Positions 8,973-20,249 of a stretch of DNA of 64,000 bases are shown here, one piece after another. Where the stretch lies: the NCBI GenBank assembly GCA_029204045.2, contig JAQNDB010000118.1, positions 62,001-126,000 on the forward strand, written 5' to 3'. How positions within the stretch are numbered: position 1 is the first letter of the stretch; each line of letters opens with the position of its first letter. The notes beneath the pieces are model-generated. The model saw only the letters and a list, made by a program, of their open reading frames with translations, was not told the origin of the DNA and searched no databases. A program made the position numbers and the translations under genes. The DNA comes from Tillandsia leiboldiana (lineage: Eukaryota > Streptophyta > Magnoliopsida > Poales > Bromeliaceae).

Positions 8973-10523
8973 ATGGCCTGGACTAGATCATCCACCGAGA
9001 ATGCGGACGCGGACAGAGTGACCCCGGCCACCGCAGAGAACCAGCTCCTCCAGCGACAACTGCGGGAAATGGCCGGGGAGTTAGCGACACTGACGGAGCA
9101 GGTTCGCCAACTGACGCAGCGACAGGCAACCGCGCCAGCCGAGCGCGACCCGGCCCCTCCGCCCGAAACCACCGCACCCACTACGGAACCGCAAAGGACG
9201 GGTGGTACGACGACGGAACAGCCCCCAGCCCCAAGGGATGTACCTACTCCGACGACCTCGGGGCCCGTGTTGGGTGCGACAGCGGGGGAGGTAGGAACGA
9301 CCCCTACTCTTGGGGGGTCCGCCGCTGCAGGGGGGATCACGGAGCAACGAGCGACGCGAGAAAGGGTCAGGACGAATTTGACTAAGTTCAAGAAGCATGA
9401 CCCTCCCACTTTCGAGGGAGAGACGACCGACCCATGGGTCGTCGAGAAATGGGTGGATACCATGGAAAAACTCTTCGAGGACCTACTGATGGAGGAGCAC
9501 GAGCGGGTTCCACTAGCCGTCCACTTTCTCGAAGGGAATGCACGCATCTGGTGGAAGACGGTACGCCCGGATCCGTCTACCAACGACCCGCTACCGACAT
9601 GGTCGGCCTTTAGAGAGGAACTTTTTGGCGTTTTCTTCTCCGATAGCGTCAAGCGGCAATTGGAAGACGACCTGAAGAACATTAGACAAGGGAACCGCTC
9701 GGTCATGGAATATCAAAGGGAGTTTGTAAGATTGGTTAACTGCGTCCCGTTTGTTATACGGGATGAACCCCACAAGGCCCGTCTTTTTGTGGACGGGTTA
9801 CGGAGCGACATCTTCGAGATGGTTCAGGCAGCGGACCTGCGCACGTTCAGAGAGGTGGTGGACAGGGCCACCATTGTGGAGCGGGGATTCGCTATCACCC
9901 GAGCTCGACGTGAGGGATCAGAAAATAACCGGGAGAGGAAGCGGACACAGACTTACCCGGGAGGGGGCCCGTCCGGTGGGAGCCGACCCCCAAAGTACCC
10001 CAAGACGCAACAAGGAAGCAAGAGTGCGCCTACCGGAAAGCCGCGACCAGCGAACAAGCCATGTGTTATTTGCGGAGCATCGCATCCAGTGACGAAATGC
10101 CCTAAGAGACAGGATCACTGTTACCGCTGCGGCAAACCGGGGCATTTCCGATTTAACTGTCCCCTGAACACTGGAGCGGCATCTTCCGCAGCTTCCACCC
10201 CAACGACGCAGCCACCAGGACGGGGTAGAGCATCAACGGGAATGCCCCCACACCCTCCGGCGCCAAGAGCAGAAGGAGAATCGCGACCGCAACCAGGAGG
10301 GAGGCTCTACTCCATGGGCCAGCATGGAGCGACACTGCCAGAGGAGGCGGTCGCAGGTATTACCTCCGTTTCTAAGTTTCGAGCTCGAACCCTGTTTGAC
10401 ACCGGGGCGACTCGCTCCTTTATTTCCCGCACTTTTGCACAAACACACCTGCTAGAAAGTAGTCCCCTTGATGTCTTACTGACCGTCCAGACCCCTGGGG
10501 GCCAATCGCGGCGACTGGCCTAG
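8973..10523 (+). CDS. gag: Element N Gag with protease start (ORF truncated by frameshift)
   Basis: 516 codons from an ATG at 8973 in the context GGACGATGG. A predicted coiled coil covers residues 20-53, a proline/threonine-rich linker about 54-135, and the retrotransposon Gag region about 138-312 (WVDTMEKLFED, RIWWKTVRP, VKRQLEDDLK). Two zinc-binding motifs follow: CVICGASHPVTKC (364-376) and the CCHC knuckle CYRCGKPGHFRFNC (383-396). The aspartic protease begins near residue 465 with its active site LFDTGATRSF around 476. The ORF ends at 10523 in mid-protease; the continuing protease is in another frame, so this is a broken gag-pol. Gag residues themselves look intact and could in principle make particles. 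Confidence 0.9.
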   Translation: MAWTRSSTENADADRVTPATAENQLLQRQLREMAGELATLTEQVRQLTQRQATAPAERDPAPPPETTAPTTEPQRTGGTTTEQPPAPRDVPTPTTSGPVLGATAGEVGTTPTLGGSAAAGGITEQRATRERVRTNLTKFKKHDPPTFEGETTDPWVVEKWVDTMEKLFEDLLMEEHERVPLAVHFLEGNARIWWKTVRPDPSTNDPLPTWSAFREELFGVFFSDSVKRQLEDDLKNIRQGNRSVMEYQREFVRLVNCVPFVIRDEPHKARLFVDGLRSDIFEMVQAADLRTFREVVDRATIVERGFAITRARREGSENNRERKRTQTYPGGGPSGGSRPPKYPKTQQGSKSAPTGKPRPANKPCVICGASHPVTKCPKRQDHCYRCGKPGHFRFNCPLNTGAASSAASTPTTQPPGRGRASTGMPPHPPAPRAEGESRPQPGGRLYSMGQHGATLPEEAVAGITSVSKFRARTLFDTGATRSFISRTFAQTHLLESSPLDVLLTVQTPGGQSRRLA

Positions 10524-10552
10524 TACCCTCGTGTTCAATAAGACTGGGAAGG

Positions 10553-12082
10553 TTGTCGTGCCCCTGGGATCTGGTGGTCATACCGCTAAAAGAATACGAC
10601 GTGGTTTTGGGCATGGACTGGCTTACCGAGTATCAGGCGGTCATCGACTGCGAGAAGCGCCAGGTGCAACTACAGAAGCCGGAATTCCCAGAAAACGTGT
10701 ACTTGGCATGTAAAAGCACTTCCTTCTTGGCTATCATCTCCGCATCGCGGGCTAGGAAGTTGATGGAGGGCGGGTGCGTGGCCTATCTAGCCTCGGTAGA
10801 TTTAGCCACCCGACCCGTTCCCTCGCCTTCCGAAATTCCAGTGGTAAGGGAATTTTCGGATGTATTTCCGGCAGAGCTCCCCGGAATGCCACCGGAACGA
10901 GAGGTCGACTTCCCTATTGAATTACTCCCCGGCACCAAACCCATTACCAAGGCACCGTACAGGATGGCCTTCGCGGAGTTGAAGGAACTCAAGGCACAGT
11001 TGGAGGACCTTTTGGATAAGGGTTTCATCAGACCTAGCGCGTCACCCTGGGGCGCGCCCGTCCTGTTTGTGAGGAAGAAGGACGGAAGTCTCCGGTTGTG
11101 CATCGACTACCGGGAGATAAGTAAGGTCACCGTTAAGAACAAGTACCCCCTGCCAAGGATCGACGACCTCTTTGACCAATTACAGGGGGCGCCGGTGTTT
11201 TCAAAGATCGACCTGCAGTCGGGCTATCATCAGGTCCGGGTTAAGGGGGAGGACATCCCCGAAACGGCCTTCCGAACTCGCTATGGCCATTACGAATTTA
11301 CAGTAATGCCGTTCGGGCTCACAAATGCCCCGGCGGTGTTCATGGACATGATGAACAGGGTAATCAAACCCTTCCTGGACTTATTCGTGGTGGTCTTTAT
11401 CGATGATATCCTCATCTACTCCCGTACAGACGAGGAACATGAAGAACATCTGCGCACAGTCCTTCAGACCCTACGGGAACAGAAACTCTACGCCAAACTC
11501 AAAAAGTGTGAGTTTTGGCTCCGTGAGGTCAGTTTCTTGGGGCACGTGATCTCGGCGGCTAGAGTCGCAGTCGATCCGAAGAAGATAGATTCGGTGACGG
11601 ACTGGCCCCAACCGACGACGGTGACGGAGATTCGAAGCTTCCTGGGATTAGCCGGGTACTACTGGCGCTTCGTGGAGGGATTCTCCAAGATAGCCACCCC
11701 CTTAAACCATTTGACTAGGAAGGGAGAAAAGTTCATCTGGACGAACAATTGTCAGAAGAGCTTCGAGGAGCTCAAGGATAGATTGACGCGAGCTCCGATT
11801 CTCGCCCTGCCAGAACCAGGGGAGGATTATGAAGTGTATTGCGATGCGTCGCGAAACGGACTGGGTGGAGTACTCATGCAACGAGGAAAGGTTATAGCCT
11901 ATGCGTCAAGGCAGCTCAAGGAATACGAGCGGAACTACCCCGTGCACGATTTGGAACTCGCAGCGGTTGTGTTCGTCCTCAAGCTTTGGAGACACTACCT
12001 GTATGGGGCACACTCCAATGTGTACTCAGATCATAAAAGTCTTAAGTACCTTTTCACCCAAAAGGAGTTAAATTTGCGATAA
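10553..12082 (+). pseudogene. pol: Element N pol: protease end, reverse transcriptase, RNase H
   Basis: A 509-residue ORF, shifted by frame from gag. It opens with the end of the protease (GMDWLTEY, residues about 19-26) and a linker to RT. RT covers about 120-380: KAPYRMAF, WGAPVLFVRKKDGS, YPLPRIDDLFDQL and the catalytic FVVVFIDDILIYS (about 280-291). RNase H starts at YCDAS (about 429) and has the conserved HDLELAAVVF and YSDHKSLKYLF motifs. It stops with TAA at 12080-12082, just after NLR, where element B continues with QRRWLELLKDY. The stop is thus a likely CAA-to-TAA change. The same frame goes on after the stop. Confidence 0.88.
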
Positions 12083-13740
12083 AGACGGTGGCTTGAGCTA
12101 CTGAAGGATTACGATTTAACGATCCACTACCACCCGGGAAAGGCAAACGTGGTGGCCGACGCCCTGAGCCGCAAGGAGCAGGCCGAGGAGGCAGGGGTAA
12201 GTGCCATCACCCAGCAAGATAATCGGATTGCAGAATTTTCGCGATTAAGACTAGAAGTAGTACCGGCGGGTACAGTCGCACGATTTCTGACACTGGTGGT
12301 CAGACCTACCTTGCTTGACAGAATTCTCGAGGGGCAGCCGACTGATGACTAACTCCAGCTGGTGCGAAGTAGAGTAACTGCCGACCAAGAAGGTGATTTC
12401 ACAGTAAACTCCGATGGCACGATACGATTTCGGGGACGAATCTGCGTGCCAGATCTACCGGAACTCAAAGAGGAAATCCTGCGGGAGGCATATACTGCTC
12501 CATATGCAGCGCACCCCGGGGGAACGAAGATGTACAAGGACATCAAACAGACCTTCTGGTGGCCCAAAATGAAGGGAGACGTGACTCGGTTTGTGGCACA
12601 CTGCCTGGTGTGCCAACGGGTGAAGGCCGAGCACCAGCGCCCGGCAGGAAAATTGCAACCCTTACCGGTGCCCGAGTGGAAGTGGGACATGATTACCATG
12701 GATTTTGTGACCGGGTTCCCGAGATCGTCACAGGGACACGATGCATATGGGTAATTGTGGACCGTCTGACGAAATCGGCCCACTTCCTGCCCATACACAC
12801 GACGTGGACGCGGGAACGACTGGCACAAACCTACATCAATGAGATAGTAAGGTTGCATGGGGTGCCGACATCCATCACGTCGGACAGGGACACGCGATTT
12901 GTGTTAAACTTTTGGCAGAGCCTGCAGCGAGCAATGGGAACCAAGTTGCACTTCAGTACGGCTTTTCACCCGCAGACCGATGGACAATCAGAGCGGGTGA
13001 TACAAATTGTGGAGGACATGCTTCGGGCATGCGTTTTGGACTTGGGCGAAGGGTGGGCACGGTGTTTGCCCCTAGTGGAATTTACCTACAATAACAGTTA
13101 CCAGGCCAGCATTCAGATGGCACCATACGAGGCCCTGTACGGGCGCCGCTGTCGGTCTCCAATATGCTGGGACGACTTGGGTGAGCGTAAGTTTCTGGGC
13201 CCAGATTTGGTGGAGGAGACCGAAGCAAAGGTGCGATTGATTAGACAAAGGCTACTGACCGCCCAGAGCAGACAGAAAAGCTACGCGGACAACAGACGCC
13301 GAGACTTAGAGTTCATGGTGGGTGAGCATGCGTTACTCCGAGTTTCGCCCTCCAAGGGGAACCGACGCTTCGGCATAAAGGGAAAGTTAAGCCCAAGGTA
13401 CGTAGGACCGTTCGAGATCCTAGAACGCGTAGGACCGGTGGCGTACCGATTAGCCCTGCCGCCAAACCTCGAATGAGTCCATAACGTGTTCCATGTCTCA
13501 ATGCTCCGGAAGTATCTAGCTGATCCCTCTCATGCCTTGGATGCCTCCACCATCGAGTTGCGAGAGGATTTGAGCGTCGAGGAGACGCCGCTGCGGATTT
13601 TGGCGAGAGAGGACAAGAAGTTGCGCAAATGAACAATCCCCTATGTAAAGGTCCAGTGGAGCAACCACGAAGAACGCGAGGCGACTTAGGAACTGGAATC
13701 GAAGATGAGAGAATATTTTCCCGAATTGATTAGTGGGGTT
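12083..13740 (+). pseudogene. int: Element N integrase and chromodomain (broken)
   Basis: After the RNase H tail (YHPGKANVVADALSRK, near 12130-12175) and a TAA at 12350-12352 comes the integrase. Its HHCC zinc-binding region lies about 12503-12615. The catalytic core has Asp in MDFVTGF, Asp in TSDRDTRF and Glu in SERVIQIVE, and a GPY/F region ends near 13466. A 1-bp loss near 12745 shifts the frame within the core; a TGA at 13474-13476, a TGA near 13630 and a TAG near 13687 follow. The C-terminus (ILARED to YFPELI, about 13598-13731) is the chromodomain with its ATWELE-like motif, which defines chromoviruses. Dead as it stands. Confidence 0.85.
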
Positions 13741-13770
13741 TGTACTTAAGTTGCGGGATGAAACTTTTTA

Positions 13771-13784
13771 TAAAGTGTGAGTGG
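13771..13784 (+). promoter_or_regulatory. Element N polypurine tract (degenerate)
   Basis: TAAAGTGTGAGTGG directly before the 3' LTR. It is preceded by a GGGATGAAACTT block that matches the pre-PPT block of B and C. Pyrimidines interrupt it, so priming would be weak. Confidence 0.55.
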
Positions 13785-14579
13785 TGTAGTGATCCGGCCC
13801 TTAGGGGCATTTTTGACTCACATGTAGTCATTTAAGCCTTTAAGTGAAATAAAATTATTCAATTCTTAAAAGTTGGCCTGTGTGTGGTGCTGGTATTTTT
13901 CTGCGATAGAGCGTGGAAAAAAAAGGCCGACGGTGCGAACGGATCTGAAATCCGATATCGGGATCTCCCGGAACGGAATTCCTAGTGATACGGTGATTAG
14001 TCATGAATCGGAATCCGTGCAAAATATCTTGCACCCGTTAGAGATAAGGTGGGTTATCTCGTAGGGGATAATTAATTAGTTAACTAATTATCCGATGACG
14101 GAAAATAGAATTCTCTTACGTACGAATTAAAGAGGAAATTAATTAAAGATATAATACGAGCTATATAAGGGATCCCGATTATCGGAAAGAAAAGAAAAGA
14201 AAAAAATAAAAACCCTAATCGGTGAGGAGAGAAAAAGGAAAAGACGGAACCCTAGCCGGAAGAAAGGGAAAGGAGAAAAAGAAGGAGCCCGATCTTCCCG
14301 GACATCGAACCGAAGGCAAGAACGCGACCGGACAACCTTCCCGTTGATCTTCGGTTAGTAAAATAATTGTTACAAATTATTTGGGATTTTTCCGTCGTCC
14401 TTTTTATTTGAGTTCTTGGGTTTCTCCGTCGTATCCGTCGCCGTCGCCGTCATCGTCGCCATGCTAGGGCACGGAACGGACGGCGGAGGCGCGCGGTGCC
14501 GCTAGGGCATCGCGCAGAGGAGAGTCGCGGAAGGCCACCACCGCCGCAAGCGGCGGCGGGACCGCGCGGGCTCCACGCG

Positions 14580-14890
14580 GGCCATACCCGCGCGGCTACC
14601 GCACGGACGGCACCCATGCGGACCCGCAACCGCGCGGGCACCACATGGGCGCCGCGCGGCTACCGCGCGGGCGGCACCCACGCGGACCCGCAACCGCGCG
14701 GGCGGCACCCACGCGGACCCGCAACCGCGCGGGCACCGCATGGGCGCCGCGCGGCTACCGCGCGGGCGGCACCCACGTGGACCCGCAACCGCGCGAGCAC
14801 CGCATGGGCGCCACGCGGCTACCGCGCGGGCGGCACCCACGCGGACCCGCAACCGCGCGGGCGCCGCGCGGCCGCCGCACGGGCAGCACC
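14580..14890 (+). repeat. GC-rich minisatellite inside N 3' LTR
   Basis: The same repeat as at 7090-7340. The marker recurs at 14619, 14683, 14714, 14778 and 14842, so the unit order is 64, 31, 64, 64 bp. Confidence 0.85.
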
Positions 14891-15366
14891 CGCGCGAGGC
14901 ACCGCGCCGCGTGGGTGTCGTCCGCTTAGACACGCCGCGCGGTTCCGAACCGCGCGGGGCTCCGGCGGACGACGACGGCGGCGCGGGATTTCCGGTTTTC
15001 GTCAACCCGGACGGTGTTGGACTTTTCCATCGAAAAGAGTAAATTAGGTCTTTTGTTTTGGGATGTTAGTACACGTTTTTGACTATAGTTATCCTTACGG
15101 ACTTTCTTTAGGTCCAGGAGCGCAGCGGGGGTGCGCGAAGGATTCAGGTGTTCCGATTTCTCTTCAACTAGGTGGGTACGGTTGCTATAAGTACAACAAG
15201 TGCAGTAAGTGCATCTATCGTCATTAAAATGCTCTTAATTTGTCTAACAAAGTAGATGGACAGTTTAACCGTTCGCGTAATTGTATTTTATCTAACAATT
15301 GAAGCGGCTACGGTCGCGGTGCTCACTACACGCCGATCTCGGCAAATCCGTTTTCGGATGCTGCAC

Positions 15367-15400
15367 GTACACAGGCGGATTGGCCTCCGCATGGGTGTAC
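15367..15400 (+). other. Hairpin H1 (N 3' LTR)
   Basis: Outer stem GTACAC/GTGTAC, inner stem GCGGA/TCCGC, loop TTGGCC. A T-to-C difference from the 5' LTR copy turns a G-T wobble into a Watson-Crick pair. Confidence 0.6.
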
Positions 15401-16146
15401 TTTTCCGGAGAAGTGGTCTTTTTGACCCGTGTACCTCACAAAGGGGTGGGTGCCGTGAGGACCTCTTCGCTCCCGCTGAAAATAGCACACCAGCACCGTG
15501 AAGAGGTTAAAAGCATCAAAAAGGTGTTTGCGCACGAGGGGAGACTAAAGTCTCCCCGACAGGTACTCTGGGGTTGGTGCCCAACTTAATTGGTAAATCT
15601 GGGGTTGGTGCCCAGCTTAATTATGTGCAGGGTTTTAGCGAAAGGTTCCGGTGTATTTGGTTTGCTCCTTATTCCTTATTGATATTAGACATCTACTTTG
15701 TTTGTCACTGACTTTACCCACTCCGTGACAGGTGTTACGAGGTGCGTTAGCCGGGAGGGCGGTGAGACTGCGTCGCGAGGACCGTAGTCAGGATACTTGG
15801 GTTTTATCTCGTCTTCCTTATGCTTTAATTAGTTCATTTGCTTGTGGATCGTATTAGTCGTGGACATGTATTAGTTAGCGCTGTGGATGAGGTGTACTTT
15901 TATTCTTTGATGCTTTTAGTGATGTTTTCATACGCGGCACGTTTTCAAGATAAACCAAATGATTTCGAAAATGTTTTCTCAAAACGAAGTGCCGTGTGGG
16001 CACGGGTTTTGCAACCGCTGGTTTTATCCTTTCCAAATGGTGACGCCGCTTTTATAACATTAGTTAAATTACTGTACTCTGTTTGACGATGTATGTCTAT
16101 TGTATGGTTGATGGTTGATGTATGATGTTGTAAATGAGACGTCGTG

Positions 16147-16193
16147 CATATGCAAAGGAGACTCTGCCCGTGGGCAGAGAGAATTTGTGTATG
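16147..16193 (+). other. Hairpin H2 (N 3' LTR)
   Basis: Identical stems to the 5' LTR copy at 8596-8642. Confidence 0.6.
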
Positions 16194-16303
16194 TGGTGGT
16201 CTGGCACGCACCGGGGATGAGGTTTAAGTTACCTTGTTAAGAAAAAAAAATAATACACGCAATTTTCCGCTTGAAAGACTCAAAAACCCCCGGGGGCGTG
16301 ACA

Positions 16304-16308
16304 ACATA
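16304..16308. repeat. Target-site duplication of element N, right copy (ACATA)
   Basis: Directly follows the 3' LTR terminal GTGACA; partner of 6282-6286. Confidence 0.95.
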
Positions 16309-17277
16309 CGAAGCGTCTAACCTGCAAATCAGATTTATAGCTAAACATGTATCAGAGCTGTAAAAATAAAATAAGTAGCTACAGAATCCCAACACTGAAC
16401 AGTTGAAGTAACACATCGAAAATAATGGTCATCTCCCAGACTAAAACATAATACAGGATACATCAAACCTCTCAGACTGTTCAGTACACAAATAAATCTC
16501 TCAAATAGGGTACATCTACCTCTGACTCTCAAAATAAAACTGATAACGATTTTTTTACTGTGCGCGCCCAAAATCGACGTGGTGCGCATCCAGCCGTCCA
16601 CGCCTCGCCCGAAACCACCAGATCATGCCACGTGTCCCCCGCCGCCCCATGCTCCGCGCGCCCCACGCACATGGGCGGTGTGCCCCCGCCAATGGAATAG
16701 TGCCACGTGTCCCCACGTGGTTCACGCGGCGCACTCGCCCGGCCCACGTGCCGATCTTCCAGAATCTGTCGGCCAATCACACGACGCCACATGTCACAAC
16801 CGACGCCGCCTCATTTGACGCCGTCCAACCAATAGGGTGCTTCCACGTGGCATCACTAATCCTCGGTTCTCCCGGTGCACGCGCCTGTCCGTGGACCCGC
16901 CGCCCATGTGCCGCGCCTGCCCGCGGCTGCGCTCCGCCGCTGCTCCGCCATGCTCCGTCGCCTGCCGGTCGCCGCCGGCCACCGGAACAGTGATTCCGGC
17001 AGTGAATAGTAACTTTACTGTTCCGTAGTCCGAAAAATACAAGTAAATAGCCCATTTTCATCGTTTTTGCGCGCTGAGTCCAAATCCGCTGTCCGTTTCG
17101 CCAAATTCTCTTTCTAAATTTTGCTCGAAGCCCCCGCAAAAGTAAACTTGATCCGATTTTCACGCCGATTCCAAATCTGGAATTTGATTCATGCACAACC
17201 AACTCTATCACACAACTTAGGCCTCCAGAAGCCACTACTCGCCCTGCAAAACCATCCCAGAGATCCGGATCTTCACA
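16309..17277 (-). repeat. Element B 3' LTR, inner fragment
   Basis: Continues the LTR from 6286 and ends CTTCACA next to the polypurine tract. From 16309 to about 16545 it tracks the B 5' LTR (22320-22555), then jumps to U3-type sequence with G-boxes. Compared with the Y LTRs it lacks the middle of the LTR, including the TATA region, so the joined LTR is only about 1.05 kb. Confidence 0.8.
16629..16849. promoter_or_regulatory. Cluster of five G-boxes in element B U3
   Basis: CACGTG at 16629-16634, 16704-16709, 16714-16719, 16745-16750 and 16844-16849, within a GC-rich U3. The density is far above chance in about 220 bp. Confidence 0.65.
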
Positions 17278-17293
17278 TCCTCCCACTCTAAAA
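17278..17293 (-). promoter_or_regulatory. Element B polypurine tract
   Basis: The minus strand reads AGAGTGGGAGGA directly before the LTR start TGTGAAG, and is preceded by the conserved block CGAGGACGAAACTTTC. This primes plus-strand DNA synthesis in LTR elements. Confidence 0.75.
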
Positions 17294-17323
17294 GAAAGTT
17301 TCGTCCTCGAAACTAAACATACC

Positions 17324-19258
17324 TCATCCATGAGTCTCAAATAGGTGGGGATAAGCATCCATCATCACCGTCTCCAGCTCCCAAGTAGCCTCACGCTCCT
17401 CGTGATTACTCGATAACACTTTCACGTACAGTATAGCCCGATTGCGCAATTCTCTCACCTCACGAGCCAGAATCCGCAATGGGCGCTCTTCGTACCCTAG
17501 ATCCTCACCGATCTCAAGCGGAGTGAAGGCAATCATGTGCATAGGATCATAAACATATCGCCTCAAAGCTGAGATGTGGAAAACATCATGAACTCCTGCA
17601 AGGCGTGGGGGAAGTGCAACTCTGTAAGCCACTGGGCCAATCCTCTCGAGTACCTCGAAAGGTCCAATAAACCGCAGATTAAGCTTTTCGCGTACTCCAA
17701 ATCGGCGTATCCTTCTAGATGGCGAGACTTTCAGAAAAACATGATCACCAATCTGGAACTCTAAGTCACGCTGCCTCCTATCGTCATAACTTCTCTGTCG
17801 GCTCTTGGCGGACTCTAAATGTCGCCGAATAATCTTGTCCTTTTCTTCAGCTTCCAATAGCCAGTCGGGTCCCAAGGTTTTTCTTTCACCCACGTCACTC
17901 CAAAATAATGGCGATCGACATTTGCGTCCGTACAACGCTTCAAAGGGCGCCATTTGAATGCTCGCCTGGAAACTATTATTGTACGCGAACCCAGCCAATC
18001 TCAAATGTCGATCCCAACTACCACTAAAGCTCAGGACACACGCTCTCAACAGATTCTCAAGAGTTTGAATGGTCCGCTCAAACTGTCCATCAGTCTGTGG
18101 GTGAAAGACCGTGCTGAAACGAAGCTGGGTCCCCAAAGCTGTCTGTGGACTCTTCCAGAAATGCGACGTGAATCTCGGGTCCCTATCAGACACAATCGAG
18201 GCTGGCACACCATGCAGCCTTACAATCTCATCCAAATATAGCCATGCTAACTTCTCAAGAGCCCAACTCGACTGTATAGGCAGAAAATAGGAAGATTTGG
18301 TCAGTCGATCCACAATCACCCAAATAGCATCAGCTCCACTCTGTGACCTTGGTAATCCAACAATAAAGTCCATGGTCACATGATTCCATTTCCATTCAGG
18401 AATTGGAAGGTTCTGTAACTTGCCAGCCGGTACCTGGTGCTCAGCTTTAACTTGCTGACAAGTTAGACAGTGAGCGACAAACCTTCCAATATCTCTTTTC
18501 ATGCCATTCCACCAAAACTGTGCCCTTAAGTCCCTATACATCTTAGTTCCTCCAGGGTGAAAGGTATAAGGTGTATAGTGAGCCTCTCTCAAAATCAGCT
18601 CCCGAATCTTAGAATCCATAGGCACACAAAAGCGATCCTTGTACCTCAGTACTCCCGCTGCATCAACTGAAAAGTCCCCACCATGACCATGCTGCACTTG
18701 GTCTCTAATCCTCTTCATATAGGGGTCCACACTCTGTTTCTCCTTAATCTTATCCAGCAGAGTGGGTTGGATGATCAAAGACATAAGCCTTGCAGAATCT
18801 CCAGGGGACACGACCTCAATCTCGAGTCGCCTCAGCTGCTCTCTCAACAACATCTGCTGAGTGATCAAAATACTCATGGTCTGCATTGCCCGCCTACTCA
18901 AGGCATCTGCGACGACATTAGCCTTGCCGGGGTGATACTGAATACTCAAGTGATAGTCCTTTAACAGTTCCAACCACCGGCGTTGCCTCAAGTTTAACTC
19001 CTTCTGAGTAAACAAGTACTTCAGACTCTTATGGTCAGTAAATATTTCACAGTGCTCATCATAAAGGTAATGTCGCCATAGTTTCAATGCAAACACTACA
19101 GCGGCTAACTCCAAATCATGTGTAGGGTAATTCTTCTCATAATCCTTCAGTTGCCGCGAAGCGTAAGCAATTACCCTGTCATGCTGCATCAATACACAAC
19201 CCAATCCGCTGTGGGAGGCATCACTATAAATCACAAATCCCTCTCCCATCACAGGCAA
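17324..19258 (-). pseudogene. int: Element B RNase H, integrase and chromodomain
   Basis: 644 open codons on the minus strand, the best-preserved pol part in the window. RNase H starts at YSDAS (about residue 11) and has HDLELAAVVF and FTDHKSLKYLF. The linker YHPGKANVVADALSRR follows. Integrase has its HHCC zinc-binding region (H-P-G-G-T-K-M-Y ... C-L-T-C-Q), the D,D,E core (MDFIVGLP, VSDRDPRF, QFERTIQTLE) and a GPF motif before VAYRVALPP. The last ~50 residues (ILAREV to YPHLFE) are the chromodomain, thought to steer integration by binding histone marks. The ORF is cut off from RT by a stop and a frameshift near 19258-19308, so no full polyprotein can be made. Confidence 0.88.
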
Positions 19259-19305
19259 TGCTAAGATCGGTGAGGTTTCAATCTCATCTTCAGCTCATCG
19301 AAGCT

Positions 19306-20055
19306 CTACTGGCATTGCTCAGTCCAAGTAAATCTGATTCCCTTCCTAGTCAATCGGGTAAGGGGAGTAGAGAGCTTCGCAAAGCCCTCAACAAACCGAC
19401 GGTAATATCCTGCTAAGCACAAGAAACTCCGGACATCAATAACCGTCGTCGGTCTAGGCCAATCCCGAACAACATCAATCTTCGTCGGGTCCACTGCCAC
19501 TCCAGCGGCTGAAACCACACGGCCTAAAAATGCAACTTTTCGAAGCCAGAATTCGCACTTCTTAAGTTTGGCATACAACTTCTTCTCTCTCAGAAGCTGC
19601 AGTACTATCCTTAAATGCTCCTCATGCTCCTCATTGCTTCGGGAGTAAATCAAAATATCATCAATAAACACCACGACAAACCGGTCCAAGTACGGTTGAA
19701 ATATCCGGTTCATCAAATCCATAAATGCGGCTGGGGCATTAGTCAATCCAAACGGCATCACCGTGAACTCATAATGCCCATACCGATATCTAAAGGCCGT
19801 CTTGGGTATGTCTTCAGCCCTCACCCTCAACTGGTGGTAACCGGACTGGAGATCGATCTTCGAAAACACTAGAGCTCCTTGCAACTGGTCAAACAAATCG
19901 TCTATCCGTGGTAAAGGATACTTGTTCCGGATGGTCACTTTGTTCAATTCTCTGTAATCCACACACAGTCTTAGGGATCCATCCTTCTTTTTTACGAACA
20001 AAACTGGAGCTCCCCACGGAGACACACTAGGTCTAATGAAACCTTTATCCATCAC
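19306..20055 (-). pseudogene. pol: Element B reverse transcriptase fragment
   Basis: 249 codons with WGAPVLFVKKKDGS, YPLPRIDDLFDQLQGA, PFGLTNAP and the catalytic FVVVFIDDILIYS. The downstream end is a TAG at 19306-19308 after TEQCQ, where N has a lysine-serine continuation and B itself continues SFDELK. A 1-bp insertion follows near 19280. The upstream end is damaged too: about 115 bp encoding the start of the RT domain (VIDVV to LQDLL in element A) is missing at about 20056, which fuses EREIE to MDKGFIRPS. Confidence 0.85.
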
Positions 20056-20249
20056 TCTATCTCCCTCTCCGGCGGCATAATCGTCAGCTCAAGAGGAAAC
20101 ACATCCGGAAACTCTCGGACGATAGGGATTTCCTCAAGTCCCGGTGCCGCCGTAGGCACCTCAACAATAGTTGCTAGGAAAGCCGTGCAACCTCTACTCA
20201 TCATCCGTCTAGCTCTCGCTGAGGAAACGGTCGCTATGAACAGCGTGCT

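Larger units (their letters stand above)
6287..16303 (+). mobile_element. Element N: full-length Ty3/gypsy Tekay-type retrotransposon nested in B
   Basis: Both LTRs (6287-8752 and 13785-16303), PBS, gag, pol, a weak polypurine tract and a perfect 5-bp target duplication are present. The two LTRs start TGTAGTGATCC and end GGGGGCGTGACA. By eye they differ at roughly 30-40 single positions plus an indel in a GC-rich minisatellite, which implies a fairly recent insertion. Gag is open, but pol has a frameshift before RT, several stops and another frameshift in integrase, so it cannot move on its own. Confidence 0.95.
13785..16303 (+). repeat. Element N 3' LTR
   Basis: 2519 bp, TGTAGTGATCC to CGTGACA, matching 6287-8752. 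TATA box at 14162-14168, minisatellite at about 14580-14890, hairpins at 15367-15400, 15538-15557 and 16147-16193. Confidence 0.95.

Noticed and set aside
8765..9706. 313-codon ORF on the minus strand
   Set aside because: Antisense shadow of element N gag, which has clear Gag and zinc-knuckle motifs on the plus strand.
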